A stretch of DNA of 37,380 nucleotides from Clostridia bacterium (GTDB lineage Bacteria > Bacillota > Clostridia > Peptostreptococcales > Acidaminobacteraceae): positions 1-37,380 of the forward strand of contig JAFGTX010000265.1 of NCBI GenBank assembly GCA_016938815.1. Direction: 5' to 3'. Below the pieces are notes generated by a model. The model had not been told where the DNA came from, did not search any database, and saw nothing but the letters and a program-made list of their open reading frames with translations. This document shows, one piece after another, positions 15,732-24,488 of this stretch. The translations under genes and the position numbers were made by a program. The first letter of the stretch is position 1, and every line of letters starts with the position of its first letter.

Positions 15732-17971
15732 TAGTCATCAAAACACATTTTAAAAGCTTCTACAACCTGTCTATCAAATTGAGTGCCCATACCCTCTTCC
15801 AATTCTTGAAAAGCACGTTCATGACTCAAAATAGAACCGTATTTACGACTGGATGTCATGGCATGATACGCATCTGCAACCGATACGATTTTCGCTTCCA
15901 GTGGAATTTCTTCACCAGCTAAACCTTCAGGATAGCCACTACCATCCACCCACTCGTGGTGGTATTTTATTGCACCCAAGATTCTTGGGTCCACAAAAAT
16001 CTGTCTTGCCAATTGATAGCCCACGATAGGATGATTTCTGATAATGCGGTTTTCTTCCTCAGTCAAAGGTTCCGTCTTATTTAAAATAAAGTCCGAAACA
16101 CCAAGTTTTCCGCAGTCATGGAGCATACTACCGATTTTCAACGCATTCAAGCGTTCAAGATCAAAAGACAAACGTTCCCCAATCAGCACAGAGTACTTGG
16201 AAACCTCTTCAGAATGTCGACTTGTATAGCGGTCCCTTGAATCAATGGTGTTAATGATTGTATAGACAAAATTCAACATTAAATTGTAGTTTTCCTTGCC
16301 CACCCGATTCTCTTCCGAAAAGGTCGATTGATAAATCACCGTCTGATTTCTACCATGACCCTCACCATTGAGCATGGCCAAGTTGGCCTTATGAATGAGA
16401 TCAATAATCGACTCATCATTCACCCGAGTTGCAACACCACTTGTCACGGTGTATGGCAAATAGCCGCATAGTTCTTTTACAGCCGGTGTTTGCATCACTT
16501 TCAGTCGAACGACTTCTAACATTTTAAAGGCATCCTCTGTATGTACGTCCGGCAGTATGATGACCAACTGGCCCTTACCATCTACAAAGAAATTTTCAAA
16601 CCCTTCAAATTCAGTCGCAAAAATATCATAGGTCACTTTCAGTAACCTTTCACTGATTTCAATACCGCGGTTATTAGAAACGGCATCCAATGCATCCAAT
16701 CTCGAAAAAGCTACCGAGACCATACCATTAAACTCACTTTTCACTTGCTCATTCATATATTTGAAGGTCTTGTAACCCGACAGTTGGTCTTCATACAGGT
16801 GCGCCATAAGGGCACTGACCTCTTCTTCTTTTTGGAATGCATTGTTTTGAGCAAAGAAATAGTCATCCGACAAATGATAGATGGAGATGATCAGTACACT
16901 GGCAATCATCATGACCACACTATAAATGCTCATTTTAGCCGTACCTAAATTATTGATCATGCCATAAACATCGTAAGCCGTCGTAGCGATCACAATCAAA
17001 GACATCGCTGCAAGGGTCCAGCCAAATTCAATTTTATCCCTCACGCGGACAAAGGTCAGCATCATCAGAACCTGAGCACCTACCAAAGCCAGCGATGCGT
17101 AAGAATAGAACATCTTGAAATTCGGGAATGAACTTGCAATCAGTACCGGAATGGTACCTGCGATAAAAAGACAGTAAGAGTAGCGTCTCAACAGAGGCGC
17201 ATCAAAGCGTTTACCGAGTCCAACCCCTAAGCTCCCAATACCATAAAAGAGCATGAGTATTGTAAATTTCCTAAAAAACAGTCGCGTAACAGGCAAATTC
17301 CAAAACTCTACATAATCTAAAAGATATAATGCAAACATGACGGCACCGATAGCCATCCAGACGTAGCCATTTTCACCATAGTTATCCGATGCCTTCACCA
17401 AGGTAATGGCTAGTCCTAAGGCAATCAAAAATCCCATGGAGGCTATCAGAAAATATTGAAACAAGGTCTTTTGAATGGTGAGTATACGTGACACTTTGTC
17501 ATACCGTCCAAGAAATACCTCATACATGCTAGCGTTGAACACCGTTGCCGATTCACCCCGGATGGTCAAGCAGTTGTCCTCGGTAATCATTTTATTATCA
17601 ATGATGAATATATAAGCACTGTTCCAAATGTTACTGCCCTTATGATACACATCACTGACCTTGCCAACGGTATGACCATTAAATTCAACCTCATAAAAAT
17701 AGCCTGGGATTCGATGCACCAAAACGCCCATGTCTCTATTTTCATTCAGTATCGAAAAGTCCTTATCAGTAATATGATAACTCTTTTCATAAAAGAAGCG
17801 TTCTTTTCCAGCCGTTTTGAACGAGACTTCCTGCTCATCCGAAAATCCGGATATATCGACCAGTGAATTACCTAGCAATGGCTTGAATGATATTGAAAAT
17901 AGAAACGCCAACACAAAAAAGAGACCAAAAAAACCGATTAGGAAACGTACGATATTCTTTTTGAACCTCAT
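15731..17971 (-). CDS. Membrane sensor with degenerate GGDEF and HD-GYP phosphodiesterase domains
   Basis: This 746-residue protein has an N-terminal membrane helix (about 8-30) and an extracellular domain of about 130 residues resembling the 7TMR-DISM jelly-roll type. Seven membrane helices (about 168-370) follow. Next is a GGDEF-like domain (about 395-540) in which the signature loop reads VDGKGQLVIILPD instead of GGDEF, so it should not make cyclic-di-GMP. Last comes an HD-GYP domain (about 555-745) with SMLHDCGKLGV, HHEWVDGSGYP and SVADAYHAMTSSRKY, which keeps the metal ligands and GYP motif. It probably hydrolyses cyclic-di-GMP in response to an external ligand. The ATG has GGGGGGAG upstream and lies 34 bases beyond the ROK regulator, probably co-transcribed with it. 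Confidence 0.92.
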   Translation of the reverse strand: MRFKKNIVRFLIGFFGLFFVLAFLFSISFKPLLGNSLVDISGFSDEQEVSFKTAGKERFFYEKSYHITDKDFSILNENRDMGVLVHRIPGYFYEVEFNGHTVGKVSDVYHKGSNIWNSAYIFIIDNKMITEDNCLTIRGESATVFNASMYEVFLGRYDKVSRILTIQKTLFQYFLIASMGFLIALGLAITLVKASDNYGENGYVWMAIGAVMFALYLLDYVEFWNLPVTRLFFRKFTILMLFYGIGSLGVGLGKRFDAPLLRRYSYCLFIAGTIPVLIASSFPNFKMFYSYASLALVGAQVLMMLTFVRVRDKIEFGWTLAAMSLIVIATTAYDVYGMINNLGTAKMSIYSVVMMIASVLIISIYHLSDDYFFAQNNAFQKEEEVSALMAHLYEDQLSGYKTFKYMNEQVKSEFNGMVSVAFSRLDALDAVSNNRGIEISERLLKVTYDIFATEFEGFENFFVDGKGQLVIILPDVHTEDAFKMLEVVRLKVMQTPAVKELCGYLPYTVTSGVATRVNDESIIDLIHKANLAMLNGEGHGRNQTVIYQSTFSEENRVGKENYNLMLNFVYTIINTIDSRDRYTSRHSEEVSKYSVLIGERLSFDLERLNALKIGSMLHDCGKLGVSDFILNKTEPLTEEENRIIRNHPIVGYQLARQIFVDPRILGAIKYHHEWVDGSGYPEGLAGEEIPLEAKIVSVADAYHAMTSSRKYGSILSHERAFQELEEGMGTQFDRQVVEAFKMCFDD

Positions 17972-18005
17972 TGATCTCCCCCCTCATAACGCATCTACAA
18001 GCAAG

Positions 18006-19205
18006 CTAGTCGTGCAAAAAAATGTCTTTAAAGCCCAGCGTAGCGGCCCCCATTAACTCTGCATCCTCTCGAAAACTACTTTCGCCTATGTAAACCTGCT
18101 TTAGATTCTTATTATACGAATAATCCGCAATACCTTTGTTAATTTCACGATTCATTACATTGGTTGCCGTATAAGCACCTGAAATGAAAATCTTTTCCGG
18201 ATTATTGATATTTACCAAATAAGAGAGTCCCCTACCCACATAGCGGCCTGCTTCTCTTACAATTTGGCTGCAAAGTCTGTCGCCCAAATTGGCGCCCTCA
18301 TATATTTTTTTTGCCGTTATTTCTTCATTTAAACACTCAAAGAAAATTTCGGAGATTTCTCCGCCTTCCAATCGGTCAATCATTTTCTTCTCTAGGCTCG
18401 AGTCCGTAACGAAGGTATTTAAACAGCCAATTTTACCACAAGTACACTTATTACGGTTAGATACCCGAACATGTGAAAGTTCACCTGCGCCGTAATTGTT
18501 GCCGCTTACCAACTTATTATTAACAAACATACCCACTGACATATTGCTTGAAATATCTACTGTAATTAAATTGCTACAATCTTTTCCATAACCAAATATC
18601 TTTTCTGCAATAGCCATGGAACGTGCTCGTGTGTCAAAAAAAATATGCTCTTCAAAGGTATTCTCAAAAAGATATTTCACATTCAAATGATGCCATTTGA
18701 AGTAGGGCGAATCCATCAACATGCCTTTATGCGTATCGATGATGCCATCTGTCGTAAAACCTATAGCATACAGTTTCTCGAAACTACGCAAGCAAAGTCT
18801 TTTCAATCGATCAACGTTTTCATCAATAATTGCGATAAAATCATACAGGTAGGACTTATCCTCCAGAGGAATCCGCATTTTTGCGATAATCTCACCACGA
18901 AGGTTGATGGCTGAAAAGGATAACTCATCCTTTGTCAACGTCACGCCAATAGAAAAATAATAAGTATCGTCAATTGCCAAAAGCGTCGGCTTTCGTCCAC
19001 CACTGGATCGATCTTCACCGACCAATTTCACAAAATGATCTTCAATAAGCTTGTTGACGATATTCGTTACCGTTGCTGGATTAAGACCCGTCAGTCGTGC
19101 GATCTCAATTTTTGAAATAGGGTTGAATTCATTGATCACTTGCATGATGGTTACACTATTCAGCTTTTTCACATACTCGTTCGTATAAATTCTATATTCC
19201 TTCAC
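18006..19205 (-). CDS. ROK family transcriptional regulator
   Basis: This 399-residue protein has an N-terminal winged helix-turn-helix (about 18-75, PISKIEIARLTGLNPATVTN) and a ROK domain. The zinc site CTCGKIGC is kept and the GELSH segment carries the metal-binding His. The glycine-rich ATP loop of sugar-kinase members (usually GTGIGAG) reads SSNMSVGMF, and the sugar-binding SxPG segment reads TTDG, so kinase activity is unlikely. It is probably a repressor of the NagC/XylR type with an unknown effector. It begins with GTG, preceded by GGGGGT at good spacing. A good promoter lies upstream at 19236-19264, and an HD-GYP gene follows closely. Confidence 0.88.
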   Translation of the reverse strand: MKEYRIYTNEYVKKLNSVTIMQVINEFNPISKIEIARLTGLNPATVTNIVNKLIEDHFVKLVGEDRSSGGRKPTLLAIDDTYYFSIGVTLTKDELSFSAINLRGEIIAKMRIPLEDKSYLYDFIAIIDENVDRLKRLCLRSFEKLYAIGFTTDGIIDTHKGMLMDSPYFKWHHLNVKYLFENTFEEHIFFDTRARSMAIAEKIFGYGKDCSNLITVDISSNMSVGMFVNNKLVSGNNYGAGELSHVRVSNRNKCTCGKIGCLNTFVTDSSLEKKMIDRLEGGEISEIFFECLNEEITAKKIYEGANLGDRLCSQIVREAGRYVGRGLSYLVNINNPEKIFISGAYTATNVMNREINKGIADYSYNKNLKQVYIGESSFREDAELMGAATLGFKDIFLHD

Positions 19206-19235
19206 AACTGACCCCCGTATTTTGTATGCAGTATC

Positions 19236-19264
19236 ATTATAACCTATTTATAATTCTCCACCAA
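19236..19264 (-). promoter_or_regulatory. Promoter of the ROK/HD-GYP operon
   Basis: On the minus strand -35 TTGGTG (19259-19264) and -10 TATAAT (19236-19241) have a 17-base spacer. It lies between the response-regulator terminator and the GTG start of the ROK gene. Confidence 0.6.
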
Positions 19265-19302
19265 ATAGTAATTTACAATTCATAACAATTTCATCACAGA
19301 TT

Positions 19303-19340
19303 TCGAAAAAAAATCGCAGCTTATCAACTGCGATTTTTAC
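19303..19340. terminator. Terminator of the citrate-locus kinase/regulator pair
   Basis: The stem AAATCGCAG/CTGCGATTT (19311-19319 with 19328-19336) extends into A/T on both sides and gives U runs in both directions. It lies 24 bases past the response-regulator stop on the minus strand. Confidence 0.85.
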
Positions 19341-19363
19341 TCTATTAGAAGATTCAACACACA

Positions 19364-20110
19364 TTATACCAATTTAAAACTCAACACGATTTCATCATTT
19401 TCAGAATCGGATTTTACATCGCTCAGCATCAATGTCAATTGCAAATGCTCTTTTAGCAGCCATTCAATATCTTCTTTACGATCTTTGAAAAAAATATTTC
19501 GGCAGTTATCCACCAGTGTGGCATTTTGTCCATTTTTTAGTAATTTTTTTTCATAGATGGTCAAACTATCCATGATCGTTATTGTACATTGGTTATATTT
19601 CATTTCCACGCGTATATCCAAAGGACCCTTACCCGTTTCTAATTTAAGGTGTTTTGTCAGTTCATTTTTAAGGGCATTGACTTTATCTTTTTCAACGATG
19701 GTCTCAAACTCAGCATTATTCATTTCCAACAGGGTCTTTACCGACTCCTCTAAAACAAGCATCAGCTCTTCGGCCACCACTGGCTTGACAACATAGTTGG
19801 TAATGCCAATATCCACACTTTTAAGAATGGTTTCCCGGTCATTCATGGCTGTAATGATAATAATCGGTACAAGACGATTCTCTTTCCGAATGCTTTTTGC
19901 AAACTCAAGACCATCCATTTTAGGCATTCTCAAGTCTGTAAGAATAATATCAGGTTTCAAAAGTCTATATTTTTCTAAACCTTCCTCCCCGTTTTCTGCA
20001 ACATAGATTTTATCAACACGTCTTTTCAAAAATGTGCTCAGTTCATCACGTTGCACAGCATCATCCTCAATAAAGAGCAATTTAACCTTTTTCAACAACT
20101 CATTACTCAT
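19364..20110 (-). CDS. Response regulator with DUF2294-like output domain
   Basis: This 248-residue protein has a complete receiver domain (about 8-125). Acidic residues sit in FIEDDA (15-17), the phospho-acceptor Asp is D59 in ILTDLRMP, and the conserved Thr (T87) and Lys (K109) are both present. There is no DNA-binding domain. Residues from about 145 to the end (HLKLETGKGPLDIRVEM, DSLTIYEKKLLKNGQNATLV, RNIFF) resemble the DUF2294 family, small proteins of unknown function; this assignment is from memory of the family pattern. The start overlaps the kinase gene by 8 bases, so the two form a pair. How the output works is unknown; it could act by protein-protein contact. Confidence 0.8.
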   Translation of the reverse strand: MSNELLKKVKLLFIEDDAVQRDELSTFLKRRVDKIYVAENGEEGLEKYRLLKPDIILTDLRMPKMDGLEFAKSIRKENRLVPIIIITAMNDRETILKSVDIGITNYVVKPVVAEELMLVLEESVKTLLEMNNAEFETIVEKDKVNALKNELTKHLKLETGKGPLDIRVEMKYNQCTITIMDSLTIYEKKLLKNGQNATLVDNCRNIFFKDRKEDIEWLLKEHLQLTLMLSDVKSDSENDEIVLSFKLV

Positions 20111-22349
20111 TGTCCCTCACCTCATCAACTGGAATAATTATTTGGGTTACAACAAAACCTGCTTCATTCTGCATTTGAATGGTGCCATTAAAATTTGTTT
20201 CAATAATCATTTTTGTCATGTAAAGGCCTATACCAGTGCCATCCTTATCCTTTTTAGTAGAGAAATAGGGGTCGAACACTTTGGTTTCCAGCCCTTCCGG
20301 AAGTGGTTCTCCATTGTTCTTGATGCTTAACTGAATTCTATGATCAAGCAAGGATTCAAGACAGATTGTAATTTTCCTCTGTTTTTCATGTATGTTTGCC
20401 ATGGCATCGAGGGAATTATTCAAAATGTTTAAAATGACTTGTGAAAATTGATTTGGATAACCGTAAACGGTATAATTATCATCACTTTCCAGCGTCACAT
20501 CTACTTCATCGATTTTGATACGATCTCTTACCATTTCAAGGGCTGTATTGATTTGCCTCTCAGGGTTGAATAGTGCCCTTTCTTGAATTGGGTTGAAAAA
20601 ATATCTAAAATCATCAATAACCGCCGACATTTCCTGGATAATACTTCTGCTTTTTCCCACAACCTCCTCAAAATACTCAGGGCTTAAATCATCGTGTGAA
20701 AAAGCATCTTGTAAATTCGAAATAATCAGGCTCAAACGACCAAGTGGTTGTCGCCACTGATGCGTAATGTTTGCAATCATTTCACCCATGGCAACCAGTC
20801 TGAACTTGTAAATAAGTAGGGCCCTATTCTTTTCCAGCTGTTCTTCTTCCAGCTTCTTTTTTGTAATGTCCCGTGTCATCAACATAATCATTTTTTGACC
20901 TTCAAGGGTAAAAATCTGTGCCGCAATCTCTACCGGAACTTGATTTCCTTCATCTAAGGTCAAGACGGTTTCATGAATGTACTCTTCTCCTGAAGCGACT
21001 TTATCCATGAACATCTCCAACTGCTCTTTGGAGATGTCTTGAATGATTTCCTTGAAATCGATACCTACAATCTCCTTGCGTTCTCTTCCAAGACGCTTGC
21101 AAGCAATATCGTTAAGTCTCACAATTTCATAACGCCCATAATCATCAATGACTGAAAGAACGAATATGAGGTCACTGCCTGCGTTAAACAACTGCTTAAA
21201 CCGCTCCTTACTCGCATAAAGGGCTGATTCCAAAACTTTACGCTCTTCGATGTCTCGGGCCAATTCCTTATTGAGATTTTCTACTTTCTCAATATATTTT
21301 TGCTCGTTTTCTATAAACCTTAGTGTTTTCTTAAGAGAAAAAATATAAACCATAAGCAATATCAAGAGTAAGGGAATTACACCCGCTAAGATAATATTCG
21401 TATAAAAGTAATTTGTCGCCAAATCACTCAATTCTTTGTAGTCCATCGACACAGTGACCACCCAAAAATCCTCTCCAATAAAGGCGGGTGCATAGGCACT
21501 GAATTTCTTCACGCGATGTCGTTTCTCGTCCTGATACCAAAAAGAATGGTAAATACCTGTGCCAGCTTCCCCTTCCTTTTGCTTTTCTACAAGGGCTTCA
21601 AGTTCCGACCAATCATAATCAGGAAATTCATTTTTTCTGGCGACCATGACATTTTGACCGATATCTTCCTTCTTAGGATGCATAATCAGAACACCGGTTG
21701 AGTCCTTGACGGATGCATAGCCCTTTTTTCCTACTTGAATGGACGATACTTTCATATTATAGATATCGTCAATTAAGATAATCATACGAAGATGACCATT
21801 GCCCATATTCGGCACATGAACATCTGCCAAAATATCAATAGCCAATTCGCCAGGGCTGATTTGAAAAACATCACCCACATAAATCCTTTCCCGATTGCTA
21901 TCTATTTCTGTAGGAAATGCTGCCAATCCCAACTTTTCATACCGACCGCTCAAGGGTATGGAATCAAAAATCAAGCGACCTTTTTCATCATAATACTGCA
22001 TCTCAAAAACTTTACCGTTTTGAATCTTCAAATATTCCTCTAATGATCTGGAAATGGATGTGTAGACATCCCCTTTAGCCAGCTCATCGTTATAATCCTC
22101 AGCTATAATCTGCGTTAACACGCTCGCATCCGATATTTTCTCAGCAAAGAAATCTTCTAAATGACCCGCTGTAGACTTAGCAATGGTCAGCAATTGCTGT
22201 TGCTCTTTTTCCACTAATCGGTCACGAAAATCGACATAGTTTACGGCGGTTGCGAAAAAAACAAAGATGATTAAGAACACAATCGTCACCGTGATGCCTC
22301 GATATGATTTTTGAATGCGTTGATATAACTTAAGGTTATTTCTCTTCAT
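20103..22349 (-). CDS. dCache-PAS sensor histidine kinase
   Basis: This 748-residue protein has one membrane helix near residues 20-42 and a second near 320-345. Between them lies an extracellular double-Cache sensor domain (ending in LIMHPKKEDIGQN). A PAS domain follows, with LFNAGSDLIFVLS and PVEIAAQIFTLEGQKMIML. The kinase core has ITHQWRQPLGRLSL with the phospho-accepting His, and the ATPase boxes NILNNSLDAM and DGTGIGLYM. Cache domains often bind carboxylates, so citrate or a related acid is a possible ligand. I prefer ATG 22349 with AAAGGA upstream over a TTG further out at 22385. It follows tctA, overlaps the response regulator by 8 bases, and probably senses citrate for this locus. 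Confidence 0.9.
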   Translation of the reverse strand: MKRNNLKLYQRIQKSYRGITVTIVFLIIFVFFATAVNYVDFRDRLVEKEQQQLLTIAKSTAGHLEDFFAEKISDASVLTQIIAEDYNDELAKGDVYTSISRSLEEYLKIQNGKVFEMQYYDEKGRLIFDSIPLSGRYEKLGLAAFPTEIDSNRERIYVGDVFQISPGELAIDILADVHVPNMGNGHLRMIILIDDIYNMKVSSIQVGKKGYASVKDSTGVLIMHPKKEDIGQNVMVARKNEFPDYDWSELEALVEKQKEGEAGTGIYHSFWYQDEKRHRVKKFSAYAPAFIGEDFWVVTVSMDYKELSDLATNYFYTNIILAGVIPLLLILLMVYIFSLKKTLRFIENEQKYIEKVENLNKELARDIEERKVLESALYASKERFKQLFNAGSDLIFVLSVIDDYGRYEIVRLNDIACKRLGRERKEIVGIDFKEIIQDISKEQLEMFMDKVASGEEYIHETVLTLDEGNQVPVEIAAQIFTLEGQKMIMLMTRDITKKKLEEEQLEKNRALLIYKFRLVAMGEMIANITHQWRQPLGRLSLIISNLQDAFSHDDLSPEYFEEVVGKSRSIIQEMSAVIDDFRYFFNPIQERALFNPERQINTALEMVRDRIKIDEVDVTLESDDNYTVYGYPNQFSQVILNILNNSLDAMANIHEKQRKITICLESLLDHRIQLSIKNNGEPLPEGLETKVFDPYFSTKKDKDGTGIGLYMTKMIIETNFNGTIQMQNEAGFVVTQIIIPVDEVRDNE

Positions 22350-22374
22350 ATTTATTCCTTTCGTAAACGCCAAT

Positions 22375-22396
22375 AAGACTAGCAATAACTAGTCTT
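22375..22396 (-). other. Inverted repeat between tctA and the sensor kinase
   Basis: AAGACTAG/CTAGTCTT forms an 8-bp stem with a 6-nt loop. No strong U run follows, so it is at best a weak terminator or an RNA stabiliser separating transporter and kinase expression. Confidence 0.5.
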
Positions 22397-22405
22397 AAAC
22401 GCATA

Positions 22406-23920
22406 TTATACGGTTTCAGGCGCATTCTCCGCTTTTTTCTCCATCATCTTATCCTTAACAATCGGGAATAAAATCGAAATGACGGTAATTGCTATGAGCG
22501 ACAATGCCAATGTTGAACCAGCGAAGATGCCTAAATCACCATCTGAAATTCTAATGGCTTGACGGAATGATTGTTCCATCGTATTACCGACAATTACAGC
22601 CAAAATCATTGGCGCTGTCGGCACATTGACTTTTTTCATTAAAAATCCGGCAAGTCCGAAAATCACCAATAGATAGAAATCCACGATACTACCGGCAATC
22701 GCATAAACACCTACAAAAGAAAGTCCTAATACAATTGGATATAAAACTTTCGCAGGAATAGCAAGTACACGTACTAAAAGGCCTGCTAGCGGTATATTGA
22801 CAATCGCTAAGATAATATTCCCGATAAACATACTTGCAATAAGCGGCCACGCAATATCCGGATGTTGTGTAAACAATAACGGCCCAGGCTGAATACCCAA
22901 CATAAGTAAGGCACCCATCATAACTGCAGTTGTACCAGATCCTGGAATTCCTAAAGTCAGCATCGGAATCAACGCACCTACAGAAGCTGCATTATTTGCA
23001 GATTCAGGAGCAGCAAGACCCTCGATTGCACCCTCGCCAAATTCTTCAGGATGTTTTGACAATTGCTTTTCATTGTTGTATGACATAAGCGAAGCCATCG
23101 TACCACCTGCACCTGGTAATGCACCAATAATGAATCCAAGAGGTGCACTTCTCAAAATTGGCCATTTAGAACGTTTCCAATCTTCTTTTGAAATCCAGAT
23201 TTTCCCGAACTCCTTCTGAGCTTTTTTGGTCCCATCTGCAATGCTACTATAACTCTTAAATACCTCTCCTAAAGCGTAAATTCCAATGATAACGATTAGG
23301 AAGTCAATGCCTGTTTGCAACTCCAAAACGCCGAAGGTAAATCTCTTAATCCCCGACTGGGCGTCTATACCAATTGTAGCAATCATCAAGCCGATTATCA
23401 ACGAGATAAAACCTTTAAGCTGATTGCCCTTTGACATGGATGCAGTCATTGAAAGCGCTGCGACCATCAATAAAAAGTATTCTGCCGGTCCAAACTTAAG
23501 TGCAAATCGCGATACTGGTGTTGCCAGCAGCACCAATAATACAGCTGCAATCGTACCGCCAATAAACGATGCAATCGCTGATATCGCAAGCGCTGCTTCG
23601 GCTTTTCCTTTCATAGCCATCGGATAGCCATCGAAAGTCGCTGCTAGTGCGGCACCATCTCCCGGCGTATTAATCAATATTGAACTTCTTGAACCACCAA
23701 ACATGGCACCATAATATATACCCGTCATCGTGATCATTGCTGCCGTAGGGCCCATGGTAAATGTAATTGGAATCAGAACCGCAACACCTGTAGCTGGTCC
23801 TAAACCCGGTAGCATCCCTACAATGGTTCCCAATATACCACCAAATGCCACTAATAGCAGGTGATAAGGTTGAAGGGCGATTACAAAACCACCCATTAAA
23901 TTTTGTAAAATTTCTATCAT
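22406..23920 (-). CDS. tctA: Tripartite tricarboxylate transporter, large membrane subunit TctA
   Basis: This 504-residue protein has about twelve helices. Family marks are GGILGTIVGMLPGLGPATG near the N-terminus, then YGAMFGGSRSSILINTPGDG, the inverted second-half counterpart IGALPGAGGTMASLMSYN, and TLGIPGSGTTAVMMG. It is the transport channel of a TTT system that moves citrate or similar acids with sodium or protons. The start has GGAGGG upstream and lies 15 bases after tctB. Its place after the citrate lyase genes makes citrate the probable substrate, but the family also takes other carboxylates. Confidence 0.95.
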   Translation of the reverse strand: MIEILQNLMGGFVIALQPYHLLLVAFGGILGTIVGMLPGLGPATGVAVLIPITFTMGPTAAMITMTGIYYGAMFGGSRSSILINTPGDGAALAATFDGYPMAMKGKAEAALAISAIASFIGGTIAAVLLVLLATPVSRFALKFGPAEYFLLMVAALSMTASMSKGNQLKGFISLIIGLMIATIGIDAQSGIKRFTFGVLELQTGIDFLIVIIGIYALGEVFKSYSSIADGTKKAQKEFGKIWISKEDWKRSKWPILRSAPLGFIIGALPGAGGTMASLMSYNNEKQLSKHPEEFGEGAIEGLAAPESANNAASVGALIPMLTLGIPGSGTTAVMMGALLMLGIQPGPLLFTQHPDIAWPLIASMFIGNIILAIVNIPLAGLLVRVLAIPAKVLYPIVLGLSFVGVYAIAGSIVDFYLLVIFGLAGFLMKKVNVPTAPMILAVIVGNTMEQSFRQAIRISDGDLGIFAGSTLALSLIAITVISILFPIVKDKMMEKKAENAPETV

Positions 23921-23935
23921 TTTTACCCTCCACGT

Positions 23936-24418
23936 CTACATAAATGGCAAGCCTGGCAAGGGAATACCTAGAGCATAATTAAACAATGCAAATATTCCTA
24001 GGCTGAAAATGCCCGATACCAGTACATTCGTCAAATGCTTTTTCCCATTTGTCATATACAAAATGCTCATCATGAAAAAGAAGGTCGCTAAAACAAAACC
24101 AACGTGTTCAAATATTAATCCATAAATAATTGCTATAGCACAAGTGAAGCTGACCATCTTCGTTACTTGCTTTTCCTTTTCAGTTTGATGCTTCATGCCC
24201 TTGAAAATTCGATCAATATGCGATTTGTCACTTTTTATTAATAGCAATGCACCAATCACCAATAACATGATACTTAAACCCAGTGGAAAATATATTGGAT
24301 CCATGGCATTACCAATACTTGCTTTCGGCAATTTTAAACTCATTGTTAAATAAAGCATTCCAAATAAAATAACAACGATTGCCGTTAATCCATCATAATC
24401 TAATTTCTCTTTCTTCAT
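23936..24418 (-). CDS. tctB: Tripartite tricarboxylate transporter, small membrane subunit TctB
   Basis: This roughly 160-residue protein has four membrane helices, as expected for TctB (DUF1468 type), and forms the membrane complex with TctA. The N-terminal cytosolic stretch is followed by TAIVVILFGMLYLTMSLKL. I prefer the second ATG (24418), which has GGAG six bases upstream, over the first at 24433. It is separated from tctC by a stable hairpin at 24441-24465 and lies close to tctA. Confidence 0.9.
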   Translation of the reverse strand: MKKEKLDYDGLTAIVVILFGMLYLTMSLKLPKASIGNAMDPIYFPLGLSIMLLVIGALLLIKSDKSHIDRIFKGMKHQTEKEKQVTKMVSFTCAIAIIYGLIFEHVGFVLATFFFMMSILYMTNGKKHLTNVLVSGIFSLGIFALFNYALGIPLPGLPFM

Positions 24419-24440
24419 TTTTTCTCCATTCATTTAAGGG

Positions 24441-24465
24441 GGGAGCCGGCAATACTCCAGCCCCC
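24441..24465 (-). other. Stable hairpin between tctC and tctB
   Basis: On the minus-strand RNA, GGGGGCTGG pairs with CCGGCTCCC (9 pairs including G-U). There is no U run. Hairpins at this place in binding-protein transporter operons usually protect the upstream mRNA, allowing more of the binding protein than of the membrane parts. Confidence 0.6.
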
Positions 24466-24488
24466 ATATAGTGATTTGACTTGACTAA

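Noticed and set aside
19364-22349. Classical CitAB-type citrate two-component system
   Set aside because: The kinase has a double-Cache sensor and HQWRQPL core, and the regulator has no helix-turn-helix, so it does not match CitA/CitB.
22350-22385. TTG start of the sensor kinase at 22385
   Set aside because: It lies in the inverted repeat 22375-22396 without a ribosome binding site; ATG 22349 has AAAGGA at proper spacing.
23670-23933. Minus-strand frame of 87 codons inside the start of tctA
   Set aside because: It lies in another frame of tctA, which has clear family motifs over the whole length; the overlap is a shadow.
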